From positions 2,108,001-2,172,000 of the forward strand of contig BFBT01000001.1 of NCBI GenBank assembly GCA_003112755.1: DNA of 64,000 nt, written 5' to 3'. The position numbers and the translations under genes are program-made. The DNA is from Lawsonibacter asaccharolyticus (GTDB lineage: Bacteria > Bacillota > Clostridia > Oscillospirales > Oscillospiraceae). The notes under the pieces were generated by a model. The model did not search any database. It worked only from the letters and a program-made list of their open reading frames with translations, and was not told the DNA's origin. This document shows positions 8,905-16,284 of the stretch, piece by piece (the stretch's first letter is position 1; each line of letters starts with the position of its first letter).

Positions 8905-9825
8905 TCATTGCAGCCGGACGCGGGGATTGATCACGCAATACAGCACGTCCACGATGAAGTTGATCACCACGAAGATCACCGCCATCAGAAAGACGATGCA
9001 CTCCACCACCGCAAAGTCGCTGGTGGTGATGCTCTGGATGACCAGACGTCCCACGCCCGGCCAGGCGAAGACCTGCTCGGTGATGACCGAGCCGCCCAGC
9101 AGAGAGGCGAACTGCATGCCCAGGATGGTGATGATGGAGCTCATCGCGTTTTTCAGGGCATGCTTGCCGATGATCTTGCTTTTGGGAAGACCCTTGGCCT
9201 TTGCCACATCGATATACTCCTTGCCCAGCACCTCGATGAGGTTGCTGCGCAGGAGCCGGCAGATGGTGGCCGCTGAAAAGACCCCCAGCGTGAAGGCGGG
9301 CAGGATCAGGGAACGCAGGCCATCCTCTGCGCCGCCAGTGGGCATCCAGCCCAGCTTCACAGCAAAGAGCATGATGAGCATGATGCCCAGCCAGAAGGCG
9401 GGCATGCATTGGCCCAGCAGGGCCAGCACCCGGATTACGGCATCGGAGACGCTGTTGCGCTTCACAGCCGCCACAATGCCTGCCGGGATGCCCAGTACCA
9501 CGGAGATGAGCAGGGCCGCACAGGCCAGCGTCAGGGTGGCAGGCGCCCGCTCCAGCACCACGGACATGGCCGGTTCATTGTAGTAGTAGGAGGTGCCGAA
9601 ATCCCCCACCAGCGCCCCCTTCAGAAAGCGGACATATTGGACGGGCAGGGGGTCATTGAAGCCCATCTCTTCACTGAGGATCTCCATTTCCTCTTTGGAG
9701 GTGGTGGGGGAGACCATCAGCTCCACCGGGTTCCCGGTGAGGTGCAGGATAAAAAATACGACTACGGTAATGCCCAAGATCGCGATGATGGACTGCCCGA
9801 GCCGCTTGAGTAAGTATTTCCCCAT
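8905..9825 (-). CDS. Peptide ABC transporter permease (DppB type)
   Basis: A 306-residue permease. It has a first membrane helix at about 8-30, the conserved loop VQYVRFLKGALVGDFGTSYY before the core, and the EAA loop EYIDVAKAKGLPKSKIIGKH, ending with a helix and the tail INPRVRL. ATG at 9825 is preferred because GAAAGG stands 9 bases upstream, whereas the TTG nine bases further up abuts the ribosome site. A stable hairpin separates it from the binding-protein gene. Confidence 0.94.
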   Translation of the reverse strand: MGKYLLKRLGQSIIAILGITVVVFFILHLTGNPVELMVSPTTSKEEMEILSEEMGFNDPLPVQYVRFLKGALVGDFGTSYYYNEPAMSVVLERAPATLTLACAALLISVVLGIPAGIVAAVKRNSVSDAVIRVLALLGQCMPAFWLGIMLIMLFAVKLGWMPTGGAEDGLRSLILPAFTLGVFSAATICRLLRSNLIEVLGKEYIDVAKAKGLPKSKIIGKHALKNAMSSIITILGMQFASLLGGSVITEQVFAWPGVGRLVIQSITTSDFAVVECIVFLMAVIFVVINFIVDVLYCVINPRVRLQ

Positions 9826-9858
9826 GCTTTTCAACCTTTCATAGCGAGCCAGGATAGT

Positions 9859-9906
9859 GAGAAACGGCGCACCCGTTCCAGATCACGGGTGCGCCGCCTG
9901 TTTCTC
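9859..9906 (-). terminator. Intercistronic hairpin between binding protein and permease genes
   Basis: GAGAAAC/GTTTCTC and the inner GGCGCACCCG/CGGGTGCGCC form a long stem. Its place after the binding-protein gene inside the operon suggests partial termination or 3'-end protection, which raises binding protein over permease. Confidence 0.6.
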
Positions 9907-9959
9907 TGCCATTGAAATACCGCACCAGCTGCGGATATTCAGTTAAGGGAGCAAATCGC

Positions 9960-11513
9960 TCAGCCGGCCACGGAGACGCCGTCCATGAGGACGACTTCGT
10001 CGGTGCGGGCAGTCCAATTCTGGACCTTCTTGGAGTTGTAGGCATACAGGGTGTCCTGCTGATACAGCCACAGGGCGGGGGCCTCGTCCACCATCATCTG
10101 CTGCATCTGGCTGTAAAGCGCCACGCGCTTCTCAGCGTCCATCTCAGAGGCGGCCTGGGAGGCCAGATCCATAAACTCGGGGGAGACCCAGGTGCAGTAC
10201 CGGGCACCCTCAGTAAAGCCAATGGAGGCGATCAGGTTGATATCGCAGTAGGGGCCGCCCAGACCCTGGAGGAACAGGGGGGCCACAGTGCCCGCGCCGA
10301 TCTCGTCCCGCTGCGTGGCGGAGTCCTCCTGCTTGATGGTGACGTTGATGCCGATCTGAGCCAGCTGGGAGGCGATGGCCTGGACCACGTCGGTGCTGTT
10401 GAGCAGGCCGGGAGAGACGGAGCACTCGATGTCAAAGCCGTCGGCATAGCCGGCGTCGGCCATCAGCTGCTTGGCCTTCTCCACATCGTAGGTGTAGCCC
10501 TGCACATTGGGATCATAGCCCTCGTACTCGGGGGTGGAGATGGAGGCGACCTTGACGGCGTAGCCGTCCAGCACGCCGGCGATCAGCGCGTCCCGGTCCA
10601 CCGCATAGTTGATGGCCTGACGCACCCGCACATCGTCCAGGGGGGTGGGGCCGCCTACCAGGTTGAACTGCAGCCAGACCACACGGGTGGAGGGCTGGCC
10701 CACCACAGAGATGCCGTCAAGGCTCTCCAGATACTCGGCCTGGGTGGTGGGGATATTGCAGATGATGTCCACCTCGCCGGCCTGAAGAGCGGCTACCCGG
10801 TCGGCGGCCTCGGGGATGACCCGGAAGACCAGCTGATCGATCTGGGGCACCTCGCCATAGTAGTCGGGATTCTTCTCCAGCACCACCTTCTGGTCCTTCT
10901 CCCAGGAGACGAACTTGAAGGGGCCGGAGCCGATGGGGGCGGCGGCAAAGCCCTCGTCTCCCACTTCCTCCACATAGGCACTGGGGACGATCTTGATATA
11001 GTTCAAGCGCAGGGGGAGAGAGGGGAAAGCGTAGTCAGTGATGATGTTGAACTCGAAGTCGCCCAGTACCTCCACCTGCATGAAGGAGAAATCGCCGGAC
11101 AGAGCGTAGTGCTTCTCCGAGTCACGCAGGCTGTTGATGGTGTAGGCCACATCGTCAGCAGTCATCTGGGTGCCATTGGTAAAGTACACGTCCTGCCGCA
11201 GAGTGAAGTGCCAGGTAGTGTCATCCACCTGCTCATAGCTCTCAGCAGCGTCGCACACGATCTGCCCCTGGGGGTCCGTCTTGACCAGGGTGCTGTAAAG
11301 GGAGGCCAGAATGCTGGCGGTGATGGTGGAGTTGCCGTTTCTGGGGTCCAGGCCGGTGATGTCGCTGGTGCTGGCCCACGTCACCGTCTTAACAGTTTCC
11401 CCGCTGCTTTGCGCGGGCTGGCTGGTGCTGTTGGAGCCGGTTTCAGTGCCGCAGCCGCTGAACAGCCCCATGCAGAGCGCCAGTGCAAGGGCAAGAGAGA
11501 GTGCTTTTTTCAT
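9960..11513 (-). CDS. Peptide-binding lipoprotein (solute-binding family 5)
   Basis: A 517-residue extracytoplasmic binding protein. The signal peptide ends in a lipobox, GLFSGC, so the mature protein is lipid-anchored at the Cys near residue 21. Family 5 features include LDPRNGNS, YEQVDDTTWHFTLRQDVYF and the hinge segment VRQAINYAVDRDALI. It delivers di- or oligopeptides (or related cations such as nickel or haem in some relatives) to the permease. The start is preceded by AAGGAGG. It is the first transporter gene after the RpiR regulator, which lies 78 bases upstream on the same strand. Confidence 0.94.
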   Translation of the reverse strand: MKKALSLALALALCMGLFSGCGTETGSNSTSQPAQSSGETVKTVTWASTSDITGLDPRNGNSTITASILASLYSTLVKTDPQGQIVCDAAESYEQVDDTTWHFTLRQDVYFTNGTQMTADDVAYTINSLRDSEKHYALSGDFSFMQVEVLGDFEFNIITDYAFPSLPLRLNYIKIVPSAYVEEVGDEGFAAAPIGSGPFKFVSWEKDQKVVLEKNPDYYGEVPQIDQLVFRVIPEAADRVAALQAGEVDIICNIPTTQAEYLESLDGISVVGQPSTRVVWLQFNLVGGPTPLDDVRVRQAINYAVDRDALIAGVLDGYAVKVASISTPEYEGYDPNVQGYTYDVEKAKQLMADAGYADGFDIECSVSPGLLNSTDVVQAIASQLAQIGINVTIKQEDSATQRDEIGAGTVAPLFLQGLGGPYCDINLIASIGFTEGARYCTWVSPEFMDLASQAASEMDAEKRVALYSQMQQMMVDEAPALWLYQQDTLYAYNSKKVQNWTARTDEVVLMDGVSVAG

Positions 11514-11591
11514 GTTGGCGTTCCTCCTTTTTTAGTGGGGTAAGCATATTCAGACCACCCTCGGTGCGAGGGGAGATCCCATAAGAGAAGA

Positions 11592-12452
11592 TCAGCGCTT
11601 GTTCCGCTCGAAGTAAGGGTTCAAAAGATCCAGGCGCTTGGTGGCGGTCTCGTCCATCTGGTCTGCGACCAGAGAGACAAGAAGCTCCAGAAGAAAAGTG
11701 GCGGATACATTGGAGTTGAAAAAGCTGACGCTGTATATGTCCGCCAACAGCAGCACATCAGTAAAATCGGAGAAGGGAGTGGAGGGCTTATCAGTGAGCA
11801 GGATGATTTTCGCCCCGCGGCTGTGGGCAAGATCAATCCAGCGCCGGACTTCCTCACCGTAGGGATTGAAATTGATGACGAACAGGCAGTCCTCTGGGGA
11901 GATGTCCAGCAGCTGTTCAAAGGTGACGCTCCCTGTGGCCGATACGACACCGGGGACAACCATGCGCATCAAAAAGCTGAATTTCTCAGCAATAGGTGCG
12001 GTGGGCCGGCGCCCGGCAATATATTTGATGCGGCAGGAGCAAAGCAGATCCGCCGCCGCATGGATGGATTCTTCGGAGTTTTTTTCCAAAACGCTCTGTA
12101 GGTTCTTGTAGGTAAGGGTGGAAAACTGTGCTACGATATTCTCCTTGGCATCCAGGCTCTGATGGGTATGAAGACGCTCAATGGGAGGGAAGAAGCCACG
12201 CTGTGCATAATCCGCTTTCTGAGAGACAAAGGATTGTATCTCCTTCTGAAGGTCCAGAAAGGAGCGGTAGCCCAGCACTTTGCTGGTACGGGAGACCGTG
12301 GCGTCGCTGACGCCCAAGATGCGGGCCAGTTCACTGGTGGACACATAGCATACGGAGAGAAAATTGTTCAGGATGTATTCCGCCACCAAGGCTTCCTTTG
12401 CGGTAAGAGGAGTGGACTTGATCCGCTGGGAAAAGGCGGCGGGAAGCTCCAT
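11592..12452 (-). CDS. RpiR/MurR-family transcriptional regulator (HTH + SIS)
   Basis: A 286-residue regulator. The N-terminal HTH_6 domain (about 1-77) has its recognition helix at VSDATVSRTSKVLGY. The C-terminal sugar-isomerase (SIS) fold (about 125-260) includes FVINFNPYGEEVRRWIDLAHSRGAKIILLTD, where the phosphosugar-binding loop lies. In the SIS part the usual Ser-rich loop is poorly kept (IAGRRPTAPIAEKF). Regulators of this type respond to phosphosugars or, next to peptide transporters, to peptide-derived or amino-sugar ligands. It leads the peptide transporter operon and probably controls it through the palindrome at 12535-12558. Confidence 0.9.
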   Translation of the reverse strand: MELPAAFSQRIKSTPLTAKEALVAEYILNNFLSVCYVSTSELARILGVSDATVSRTSKVLGYRSFLDLQKEIQSFVSQKADYAQRGFFPPIERLHTHQSLDAKENIVAQFSTLTYKNLQSVLEKNSEESIHAAADLLCSCRIKYIAGRRPTAPIAEKFSFLMRMVVPGVVSATGSVTFEQLLDISPEDCLFVINFNPYGEEVRRWIDLAHSRGAKIILLTDKPSTPFSDFTDVLLLADIYSVSFFNSNVSATFLLELLVSLVADQMDETATKRLDLLNPYFERNKR

Positions 12453-12494
12453 GTCGAAATACCATCCTTTTTTGCAGTTTCTTTGGTTAGACCT

Positions 12495-12522
12495 ATGATA
12501 ACATGAAATGTTGAAAAGTCAA
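12495..12522 (-). promoter_or_regulatory. Promoter of rpiR-peptide transporter operon
   Basis: On the minus strand TTGACT (12522-12517), a 16-bp spacer and TATCAT (12500-12495). The palindrome at 12535-12558 lies just upstream of the -35 box. Confidence 0.55.
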
Positions 12523-12534
12523 TACTTCAAATCG

Positions 12535-12558
12535 AAAATATCGAATACTCGATATTTT
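12535..12558. promoter_or_regulatory. Perfect inverted repeat, candidate RpiR operator
   Basis: AAAATATCGA, 4 bases (ATAC), TCGATATTTT. A perfect 10-bp dyad directly upstream of the rpiR promoter; the position upstream of -35 would suit an activator or a looping repressor. Confidence 0.6.
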
Positions 12559-12584
12559 GACGATTGAGTAAACGGAGGGAACAT

Positions 12585-12659
12585 ATGAACAAGGAAAGAG
12601 ATGAAGGGGGTGGACAGCACAACAGGCAAGAGAATAGAGAAGGGTGCCGCAGAAATTGA
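12585..12659 (+). CDS. Possible 24-residue peptide (doubtful)
   Basis: An ATG with a well-placed GGAGGG starts a 24-codon frame rich in charged residues (MNKERDEGGG start). It lies divergent to rpiR next to the operator-like palindrome. No known family; it may be chance in purine-rich sequence. Confidence 0.2.
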   Translation: MNKERDEGGGQHNRQENREGCRRN

Positions 12660-12841
12660 ATGTTTTGACCAAAAATAAACCCGGAAGAAAGGCAAAAAAA
12701 GAAAAGAGAGGGAAAAGGTTATGCGTTCTTACATGAAAGGAAAAAAGTACAGAGAAAACAAAGGAGAAAGTGCAATAATGGAGAAAATGAAAAAATATAT
12801 TAAATTTGCAAGGGGAAAAATATTTTTTTCATTTTATGAAG
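12660..12841 (+). other. AT- and purine-rich intergenic stretch with a 55-codon frame
   Basis: The plus strand is almost all A and G for about 200 bases, unlike the GC-rich surroundings. From ATG 12721, preceded by GAGGG at good spacing, a 55-codon frame runs to a stop at 12888 (MRSYMKGKKY start, Lys-rich). It reads through the terminator hairpin of the convergent CLC gene, which argues against it being real. Nothing else was recognised. Confidence 0.3.
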
Positions 12842-12883
12842 AAAAAACGGAGACGTCCCGGAAATTCTGCCGGGATGTCTCCG
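12842..12883 (-). terminator. Terminator of the CLC channel gene
   Basis: CGGAGAC(A/G)TCCCGG stem (12848-12861 with 12870-12883) followed on the minus strand by six T (12847-12842). Confidence 0.8.
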
Positions 12884-13032
12884 CTTGATAAAATAAGAGC
12901 TTGAATAGGACTGTTTTACAGTTCCGTCACATGGAGGTCGCTGAAGAAACTGCGGCCCATAGACAGAGCACCCAGGCCCACCATTCCGCTGCTGAGCGTG
13001 GAGCAGAAGAACGGCGCCGTGGACAGGGGGAA

Positions 13033-14292
13033 CTACTCCGCCTTTCGGTCCACCCAGGTGGCCTTGAATTTGGAGTAGATGATCTTCTGCTCGCTGTAAA
13101 GGCCGTAGTACCCGGAGAGCATGTAGGAGATGGCACAGCACAGGGCGTAAAGAGGCAGGCCCCGGCTGGTAAATAGTTCATAGGCCAGGAGGATGGAGGT
13201 GATGGGGCAGTTGGTAGCGCCGCAGAATACCGCCGTCATCCCAAGCGCCCCGCCGAAGGACTGGGACAGGCCCAGCAGCGGTCCGACCACCGTGCCAAAG
13301 GCGGCACCAGTGAAGAGCACTGGCACGATCTCGCCGCCGCGGAAGCCGGCCCCCAGAGTGAGGGCGGTAAAGACCAGCTTGAGCAGGAACGCCTCCGAGA
13401 TGGTCTCGCCCGCCAGCATCCGGCGGATGACAGCATCCCCAGCGCCGTTGTAGGTCTGTTCCCCCACCAGCAGGGTCAGCAGCAGCACCAGGGCGCCGCC
13501 AACAGCCGCCCGGACCAGGGGATTGGGGAAGTATTTGGCATAGAGCTTGGGGGCCGCATGCATCACTTTGCAGAACAGGATGGAGAGCAGAGCGCACAGC
13601 ACCCCCATCACGCACACCTGGGCCATGGACCAGGGACCCAGGACAGCCACATTTCCGATGAGATAGCCTGTTCCTATATGAAGGCCGAAGAAGCGGGCCA
13701 GCTGGACCGAGACCAAAGAGGAGACGACACAGGGGACGATGGCGGCGTAGTACATCACTCCCACGCTCACCACCTCCATGGCGAAGATGGCGGCGGTGAT
13801 GGGGGTGCCGAACAGCCCGGAGAAGGCGGCGGACATGCCGCACATGACCATGATCCTGCGGTCCTTCTCATCCAGGTGGATCTTTCTGCCCACCCAGGCC
13901 CCGATGGAGCCCCCCAGCTGGAGGGCGGCCCCCTCCCGGCCAGCCGACCCGCCTACCAGGTGGGTCAGGATGGTGGACAGGAAGATGAGGGGGGCGGTGC
14001 GCAGACGGATGGGCTCGGCCTCCCGGACCGCCGTCAGCACCAGATTGGTGCCCCGGTCCCGCTCCATCCCGCTCCAGCGGTAGAGCAGGACGATGACCAC
14101 GCCTCCCAGGGGAAGGAAAAGAATGACCCAGGGCTGGTGCGCCCGGAACTGAGCCGCCCAGTCGATTCCGTAATGAAACGCCACCGCAACAGCGCCCACG
14201 ATGAGCCCGATGTTGCAGGCGTACAGGACCCATTTGAGAAAGGTCAGCGCCTCGTCGATGTGGCCCCGTATCCGGGGGGAAAATGCGGGCAT
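13033..14292 (-). CDS. CLC-family chloride channel/antiporter
   Basis: A 419-residue membrane protein with about 10-12 hydrophobic segments. The three selectivity-filter motifs of the CLC family can be seen: VGGSAGREGAALQLG (GREGx, with the gating Glu; the usual Pro is Ala), and GAGFRGGEIVPVLFTGAAFG (GxFxP-type). It exchanges Cl- (or fluoride in some branches) for protons. It lacks a cytosolic CBS or TrkA domain. The frame stays coding-like after the TAG stop: 38 more sense codons run in the same frame to TAA at 12916-12918 (see findings). Confidence 0.92.
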   Translation of the reverse strand: MPAFSPRIRGHIDEALTFLKWVLYACNIGLIVGAVAVAFHYGIDWAAQFRAHQPWVILFLPLGGVVIVLLYRWSGMERDRGTNLVLTAVREAEPIRLRTAPLIFLSTILTHLVGGSAGREGAALQLGGSIGAWVGRKIHLDEKDRRIMVMCGMSAAFSGLFGTPITAAIFAMEVVSVGVMYYAAIVPCVVSSLVSVQLARFFGLHIGTGYLIGNVAVLGPWSMAQVCVMGVLCALLSILFCKVMHAAPKLYAKYFPNPLVRAAVGGALVLLLTLLVGEQTYNGAGDAVIRRMLAGETISEAFLLKLVFTALTLGAGFRGGEIVPVLFTGAAFGTVVGPLLGLSQSFGGALGMTAVFCGATNCPITSILLAYELFTSRGLPLYALCCAISYMLSGYYGLYSEQKIIYSKFKATWVDRKAE

Positions 14293-14462
14293 GGGATCGG
14301 CCTCCCCTCAGACCGGCCCTGGGGGCCGGCTCTGATCATTCTGCCTCTATCATACCATAAGATAGCGGGATTGCCACCCTTTTTTCATGATTCTGACTTT
14401 CGCTCTCTGTTCCGGGAGACCAAGACAGAGAGGGACAGCCACCGGGCGCCGCCCCGGTTTCC

Positions 14463-14491
14463 TTGACTTTTGTTCCGGAAACCGCTATACT
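14463..14491 (+). promoter_or_regulatory. Promoter of the DUF2238-like gene
   Basis: TTGACT (14463-14468), 17-bp spacer, TATACT (14486-14491). Confidence 0.65.
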
Positions 14492-14524
14492 ATAACAATA
14501 TATAATATAAAAGGGGAGATATAG

Positions 14525-15388
14525 ATGCGACCAAAAGATCCCGGCAAAACTGCCCGGATGCGGCGTGAGCTGCGGGAAGAGCTGAAGGGGAAAAAAACGG
14601 TGGTCACCATCTACATCATTCTTCGAGTCCTGGTCATCCTGACCATGGTGGCCCAATTTCTCAACGGGAACTTTGAAAACGTGTTCCTGTGCATCCTGAC
14701 GCTGGTACTGTTCACCCTGCCCACCGTCATCGAGCGGCGGGTCCGCATCGATCTGCCCGACACGCTGGAGATCATCATCCTGCTCTTCATCTTCTCTGCG
14801 GAGATCCTGGGAGAGATCCAGGCTTACTATACCTATTTCCATGGCTGGGACACCATGCTCCATACGCTCAACGGCTTCCTCTGCGCGGCCATCGGCTTCT
14901 CACTGGTGGACCTGTTCAACCGCAACGAGCGGTTTTCCCTGTCCCTCTCCCCGGTGTTCATGGCCATCGTGGCCTTCTGCTTCTCCATGACCATCGGTGT
15001 TTTGTGGGAATTTTTTGAGTGTATCATGGACAGCTTTTTCCTGCTGGACATGCAGAAGGACACCATTGTCCACGACATTAGCACCGTCATGCTGGACCCC
15101 ACCGGCGGCAACAAGATCACCGCCATCCGGGGCATCACAGACGTGATCGTGGTGGCAGGCGGGAAGGAGATCCCTCTGGGGCTGGGCGGCTATCTGGACA
15201 TAGGTCTGCTGGATACCATGAAGGATCTGTTCGTCAATTTCATCGGCGCCTTTGTATTCTCCATCATTGGGTATTTTTATGTGAAAAACCGTGGCCGGGG
15301 CAGGTTTGCCCGCCGTTTCATCCCCAAGGTGCTGCCTGAAGAGCCGGTGCAGGCCGATGAAGAAGATTCCGGCCCGGACCACACATAA
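14525..15388 (+). CDS. Multipass membrane protein, DUF2238/YjdF-like
   Basis: A 287-residue protein with a basic N-terminus, four to seven hydrophobic helices and two motifs that recall the DUF2238 (YjdF) family: HGWDTMLHTLNGFL and GVLWEFFE. The C-terminal tail is cytosolic and charged. No biochemical role is established for the family. The start is preceded by AAGGGGAG. A DUF1540 peptide gene follows 51 bases downstream and may be cotranscribed. Confidence 0.6.
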   Translation: MRPKDPGKTARMRRELREELKGKKTVVTIYIILRVLVILTMVAQFLNGNFENVFLCILTLVLFTLPTVIERRVRIDLPDTLEIIILLFIFSAEILGEIQAYYTYFHGWDTMLHTLNGFLCAAIGFSLVDLFNRNERFSLSLSPVFMAIVAFCFSMTIGVLWEFFECIMDSFFLLDMQKDTIVHDISTVMLDPTGGNKITAIRGITDVIVVAGGKEIPLGLGGYLDIGLLDTMKDLFVNFIGAFVFSIIGYFYVKNRGRGRFARRFIPKVLPEEPVQADEEDSGPDHT

Positions 15389-15439
15389 AACTGCCGCGGC
15401 AGCTTATACTAGGACCGTCCACAAAAGGAGGTCTTTCAG

Positions 15440-15607
15440 ATGGATAACAAAAAGAGCTGCAATTCCAATATTCAGTGTACTGTCAACAGCTGCGCCTATC
15501 ACAATCCCCAGAACTACTGCTCCCTGAGCCAGATCAAGGTGGGCTGCACCGACGCCTCCCCCTGCAATTGTCGGGAGACCGAGTGTGCCTCCTTTGAGCT
15601 GAAATAA
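15440..15607 (+). CDS. DUF1540 cysteine-rich small protein
   Basis: A 55-residue protein with eight Cys in the DUF1540 pattern (NIQCTVNSCAYH, then CSLSQIKVGC, then CNC, then ECASF). The Cys spacing suggests metal binding. The family is common in spore-forming Clostridia; its function is unknown. AAAGGAGG stands 9 bases before the ATG, and a strong terminator follows. Confidence 0.85.
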   Translation: MDNKKSCNSNIQCTVNSCAYHNPQNYCSLSQIKVGCTDASPCNCRETECASFELK

Positions 15608-15614
15608 GGGAGAA

Positions 15615-15664
15615 GCAAAAGACCGGCCCCGGACATCTGATGATGTCCGGGGCCGGTCTTTTGC
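15615..15664. terminator. Bidirectional terminator between DUF1540 gene and rnfA
   Basis: A perfect 23-bp stem (GCAAAAGACCGGCCCCGG arm) with A on one side and T on the other serves both convergent transcripts. Confidence 0.9.
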
Positions 15665-15676
15665 TTGCCTTACGGA

Positions 15677-16261
15677 TCAGGACAGGTGCAGCCCGTAGAA
15701 GCCAACCAGGGCCAGGGCCATCAGGCCGGCAGTTACCATCTCGATGGCCGGGCCGCGGAAGGGCCGGGGGCAGCTGGTGAGGCTGATCTCCTCCCGCAGG
15801 CCGGCGTAGCTCATCAGGACCACCAGGACGCCCAGGCCGCCGCACAGGGCGAAGGTGAGGGCCTGGGACAGGGTGTAGCTGCGCTGGGCGGCCAGATAGG
15901 CCGCACCCAGCACCGCACAGTTGGTGGATACCGAGGCCAGGTCGGCGTCGATTCGATGGGAGAGCTCCGGCCAGAGACGGGCTGCCTTTCGCAGCAGGAA
16001 GACAGTGAGGAGGGCAATGAGGGAGAAGACCAGGGTGCGCAGATACACCCACCCAAAATGCCGGAGCACCAGAAAGTCCGCACACCAGGTAAAAAATACG
16101 GTGACCACCATGGCCAGGGTCAGGCTCAGGCCGGTGCGGCGGGCTGCTGTGGTGCTGTGGAAGGCCTCCACCTGGGTGCCGATGCCCAGGCAGTTGACCA
16201 GGATGAAATTTTCAGACAGCAGGGCGGCCAGTGCCACCCCTGCCAGTTGTACGGAATCCAT
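15677..16261 (-). CDS. rnfA: RnfA-like subunit of an Rnf-type ion-translocating complex
   Basis: A 194-residue, six-helix membrane protein. It matches RnfA rather than RnfE at STNCAVLG and PFRGPAIEMVTAGLMALALVGF. In Rnf/Nqr complexes the RnfA-RnfE (NqrE-NqrD) pair holds a [2Fe-2S] cluster between two Cys of each subunit. Here the Cys of TNCAVLG is kept, but the Cys of the first helix (normally GICPFLG) is replaced: Gly28 aligns there, and a Cys sits four residues earlier (NCLGIG, Cys24). It is the last gene of a three-gene operon after rnfC and rnfD-G; no rnfE or rnfB is present nearby. Confidence 0.85.
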   Translation of the reverse strand: MDSVQLAGVALAALLSENFILVNCLGIGTQVEAFHSTTAARRTGLSLTLAMVVTVFFTWCADFLVLRHFGWVYLRTLVFSLIALLTVFLLRKAARLWPELSHRIDADLASVSTNCAVLGAAYLAAQRSYTLSQALTFALCGGLGVLVVLMSYAGLREEISLTSCPRPFRGPAIEMVTAGLMALALVGFYGLHLS

Positions 16262-16284
16262 CCGATCCGCTCCTTTCTTTCCCG

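Noticed and set aside
9912..11543. 543-codon plus-strand frame opposite the binding-protein gene
   Set aside because: Shadow; the minus strand has a lipoprotein signal and family-5 motifs.
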